64,000 nucleotides of DNA, from NCBI GenBank assembly GCA_964036155.1, contig OZ038422.1, positions 32,077,201 through 32,141,200 on the forward strand, in the 5' to 3' direction. The translations under genes and the position numbers were made by a program. Source of the DNA: Diploscapter coronatus. Lineage: Eukaryota > Nematoda > Chromadorea > Rhabditida > Rhabditidae. This document shows positions 61,482 to 64,000 of the stretch, in pieces (the stretch's first letter is position 1; each line of letters opens with the position of its first letter). The notes below the pieces were generated by a model. The model searched no databases and had not been told where the DNA came from. It saw nothing but the letters and a program-made list of their open reading frames with translations.

Positions 61482-63092
61482 ATGTGGAGAGCAGAGGTAA
61501 GAGTTACGTGATTTTTAGCGCTTTATTTTATATTTGACGGACTAAATAACTTTGTCTAAAGAAGGAGGAGTTAGTTTCGAATTATATTGGACAAAGGGCT
61601 AGCATGATTTAGCGCAATTTCTTCGTGATAGACCCCGAGGCTTGGGATTGCTGCAGCTTCCAACTGGAATGACTGATGAAAGGAGTGGGCCGTTCTTTCC
61701 GAATTTATACGTCGCCGGAGATAAGGTCATACAGTTTTTTTCTCACTAAACTCCTTCGAAATTTATTCTATGTATTTTTACACGAACTGTCTCCCAGGGA
61801 ATTTTTTTCCCTACTTATCTCATGGTCGCCATTGGAAACTTCAAATAAATCACAGCATTTGAGATTTTTATATCAACGCAGAACTTATCCTATTTTTATA
61901 TTTATTTTATAGATTATTGAGTCAATATATCAGATATTCCCAACCCCGTTACTGTAGCCTGCTATTTTAGGCTGGCGAGAAACCGTTTGCAGTTCATGAT
62001 GTTCACTTACCTGGACAGGTGGCTAAATTTACTGGAAGGTACATTTTCGCCTTCGAATATAATTTTTATTTCAAACAAAACCTTGCAATATTGCAATTGT
62101 AGGTCAGCTTTCAACCCGTTTACACATGCCGTCGCTGCCACTTTTAATGACGACTTGACAGATTCCTGGGGGACTGGATTCGCCGTTAATGTATGTAATT
62201 AGTAATTATCGCCTGATTAGTTTTCGACTTTTTTTTTTTTTAATTTAGGGAGTTAATAATTATTTGTTATCGGTTAGGCGCAACTTCGATCAATTCGCTG
62301 ATGCACCGATGGAAAAGAACGGTGAAATTTCACACAAATCTCGAGATTTTATCTGTATACAAATTTTTATTTTTTTTTTATCACTGTAGACTTTGAGGGT
62401 ATTTTCATTTTGAATTGAGAAAACCCAAGTGAATAATCGATGTCACTAGCCTAAGAATGAATAGTGTAACATGCAAGAAAATTTTTGAAGGTGCTGGAAT
62501 TTAGGCCTGCACTTCCTGCGCAATTGATCCGTTCATTTATATAACTTTAAGAATTTAGATGGAATGTATCAGCCGTTTCTATTAGCAGGAACTGTAGGTG
62601 CTGAATACGATCTATCGAAGATTCGAGAAGTTTCTGGTAATAAGCGCCTGCTTATTAATACTATAATTTGTGCAATTTTATGTCACATGGACTTGCCCAT
62701 TCCTGGCATTAATGAACTGTTCGACTTCGATGGGCGATTTATGGTGAAAGGTTAAAAAGTTTCGAATCGAATCATTACAGATCTGCTTTCAGGTGGGGGA
62801 AATGGTATTTTAAACAGTGGTATGGAGTTTCCATTAACTCTGACAGACAAAATTGAACGAGCCACCTACACTTTCAAGTATTTGAACTATATGTGAGTTT
62901 TACTCTTTCTTCGACGAGATAATAAGCTACAATTTTTAATATATTGAAGATAAGACATTCAATAAATTTAGGGCTGATCGTCATATGCAATACGGTCACG
63001 TTGTTCCGAACGTCAACTTATTCCTCGTTCCGAAAGACAAAATCATGGAACGTCTTCAGAACAATCGGCTCAATCCTACGATGATCGGATGA
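61482..63092 (+). CDS. Unrecognised 7-exon protein
   Basis: I do not recognise the family. Exons: 61482-61496, 61971-62038, 62103-62190, 62249-62321, 62559-62750, 62793-62892, 62972-63092; 218 aa, phases consistent throughout. It begins MWRAEAGEKPFAVHDVHLPG, continues SAFNPFTHAVAATFND and SWGTGFAVNGVNNYLLSVRR, and ends NVNLFLVPKDKIMERLQNN...TMIG. It has no signal peptide, transmembrane helix or low-complexity region, so a soluble globular protein seems likely. The fifth exon has a second in-phase donor at 62636, which would give a 180-aa form. The first exon is only 15 bp and is the least certain part; an upstream exon may exist. Codons are less GC-rich than in the neighbouring histone and receptor genes. 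AATAAA at 63208. Confidence 0.65.
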
Positions 63093-64000
63093 CAAACTTG
63101 TCAAAATTGTATTAATTTAATATATGCGTGTATTTTGAAAGTTTTATTAATCAGTGCAATAACTAACTGAATCTATGATTTGGTTATAAATCAAACACCG
63201 TCTGCGTAATAAATAATTTATTATTGTTCTAATGATAAAATGTCTTAGAAATGTTTCATTAATCTATTGAAAGCATAATTTCTTTACCGCATCAGATAAT
63301 GTTAACTCCTAACTAAACGGTTAAATTGTCGTTGGTAGCCGCATCGATATGAAACTCTATGATAAGTTTATCGTACGCGAAGTTCAGCTTCCTGTCAGTT
63401 GAATAAATTCAAATTTCTATATCACTCTTTTGTCAGCGATTCACATTTGAGTTGGATGATGCAATAAAAGAACTGTTTATTATTACGCTTCGCGTAAATG
63501 CATGAAACTAACAATGAGCAAGTGATAAACATACTGGTCAATTTGTTCAACGTATGACGGTCATTTCCAAGAATCTTTGAGATTTTGAAAGTATGCATCT
63601 CCGTCAGCGGTTAAATTTGTCCGTCTCCACTTTGCCGAAATTGCTCGACTCATTTTAAGATCCGTTTTCTTTTCTTCTCGACGAAATAGCGATTTCAGCA
63701 TTTCTCTCGTATACTCTCGTGATTCTTCGTCAGCGAATGCAACTGTCCCCATGGCACTGATAAACATACTAAAAATATTAAAATATACCCAGAATATTAC
63801 ACATTATCATATGTGCGATTTGAGAAATTTATTTGAATGATGTCCGTACATTTGTTAATCTGACGCAGTCAAACACTATGAGCCTACTTACGCAAAACTA
63901 GATTTCAAGGTTGTTTCATGAATTATTTCAGAACTTACAAACATGATTAATACACATGACCATTCTCAAGAAATTCCTCAAATCTAAGCCCAAAAGTTTA
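63093..64000. other. Right end of window, mostly non-coding
   Basis: 3' flank of the preceding gene, then AT-rich DNA. One possible minus-strand terminal exon is listed separately (63561-63767). Confidence 0.4.
63561..63767 (-). CDS. Possible terminal exon, 68 codons
   Basis: An open frame that starts one base after a minus-strand TTTTTAG acceptor. It reads MFISAMGTVAFADEESREY, then a charged segment, and ends NLKDSWK before a stop. The composition is protein-like, and a minus-strand AATAAA occurs below 63480. No upstream exon could be joined and no family is recognised, so this may be chance or the 3' end of a gene extending beyond the window. Confidence 0.25.
   Translation of the reverse strand: MFISAMGTVAFADEESREYTREMLKSLFRREEKKTDLKMSRAISAKWRRTNLTADGDAYFQNLKDSWK

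Overview
The window looks like nematode nuclear DNA. Genes are broken into many short, GC-richer exons separated by AT-rich introns that end in TTTCAG. Several first exons begin at a bare 3' splice site, as expected for spliced-leader trans-splicing. Histone H2A ends in KKTGGDKE, and a nematode-style CK1 kinase and a C-type lectin are present. A clear DMC1 gene argues against Caenorhabditis, which lacks DMC1. Many small exons plus DMC1 would suit a diplogastrid (Pristionchus-like) worm, but that placement is inference.

Layout. 1-8 kb: one short unrecognised minus-strand gene (978-1690) and otherwise non-coding DNA with one foldback element. 8.0-13.9 kb: a 20-exon bestrophin anion channel. 13.9-20.6 kb: repeat-rich DNA with two families of TTAA-ended foldback elements and a long inverted repeat. 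20.6-22.7 kb: a secreted C-type-lectin-like protein. 25.2-30.7 kb: a secreted astacin-like pseudoprotease followed by EGF, CUB and C-type-lectin domains. 32.1-35.2 kb (minus): an unrecognised 350-aa protein transcribed divergently from dmc-1. 35.6-37.9 kb: dmc-1, with an abnormal splice donor. 38.4-43.9 kb: a CENP-C/HCP-4-like kinetochore protein, closely downstream of dmc-1 and possibly in an operon with it. 44.7-47.9 kb (minus): a CK1-family kinase with a long charged N-terminus. 48.7-53.6 kb (minus): a type II membrane protein with about eight LDL-receptor class A repeats, built like EGG-1/EGG-2. 54.5-58.9 kb: one each of H2B, H2A, H3 and H4, all with introns, histone stem-loops and downstream AATAAA signals. 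61.5-63.1 kb: an unrecognised 7-exon gene. The remainder is intergenic.

Together, 32-59 kb reads as a germline/chromosome-biology neighbourhood: meiotic strand exchange, centromere, a probable oocyte-surface receptor and replication-dependent histones. The 20-31 kb part encodes secreted, lectin-like proteins.

Gene models were built by eye. Exons were joined only where the GT/AG sites and reading phase agree, and every multi-exon total given is a multiple of three. No database search or RNA evidence was available. I saw no tRNA, rRNA or CRISPR array.
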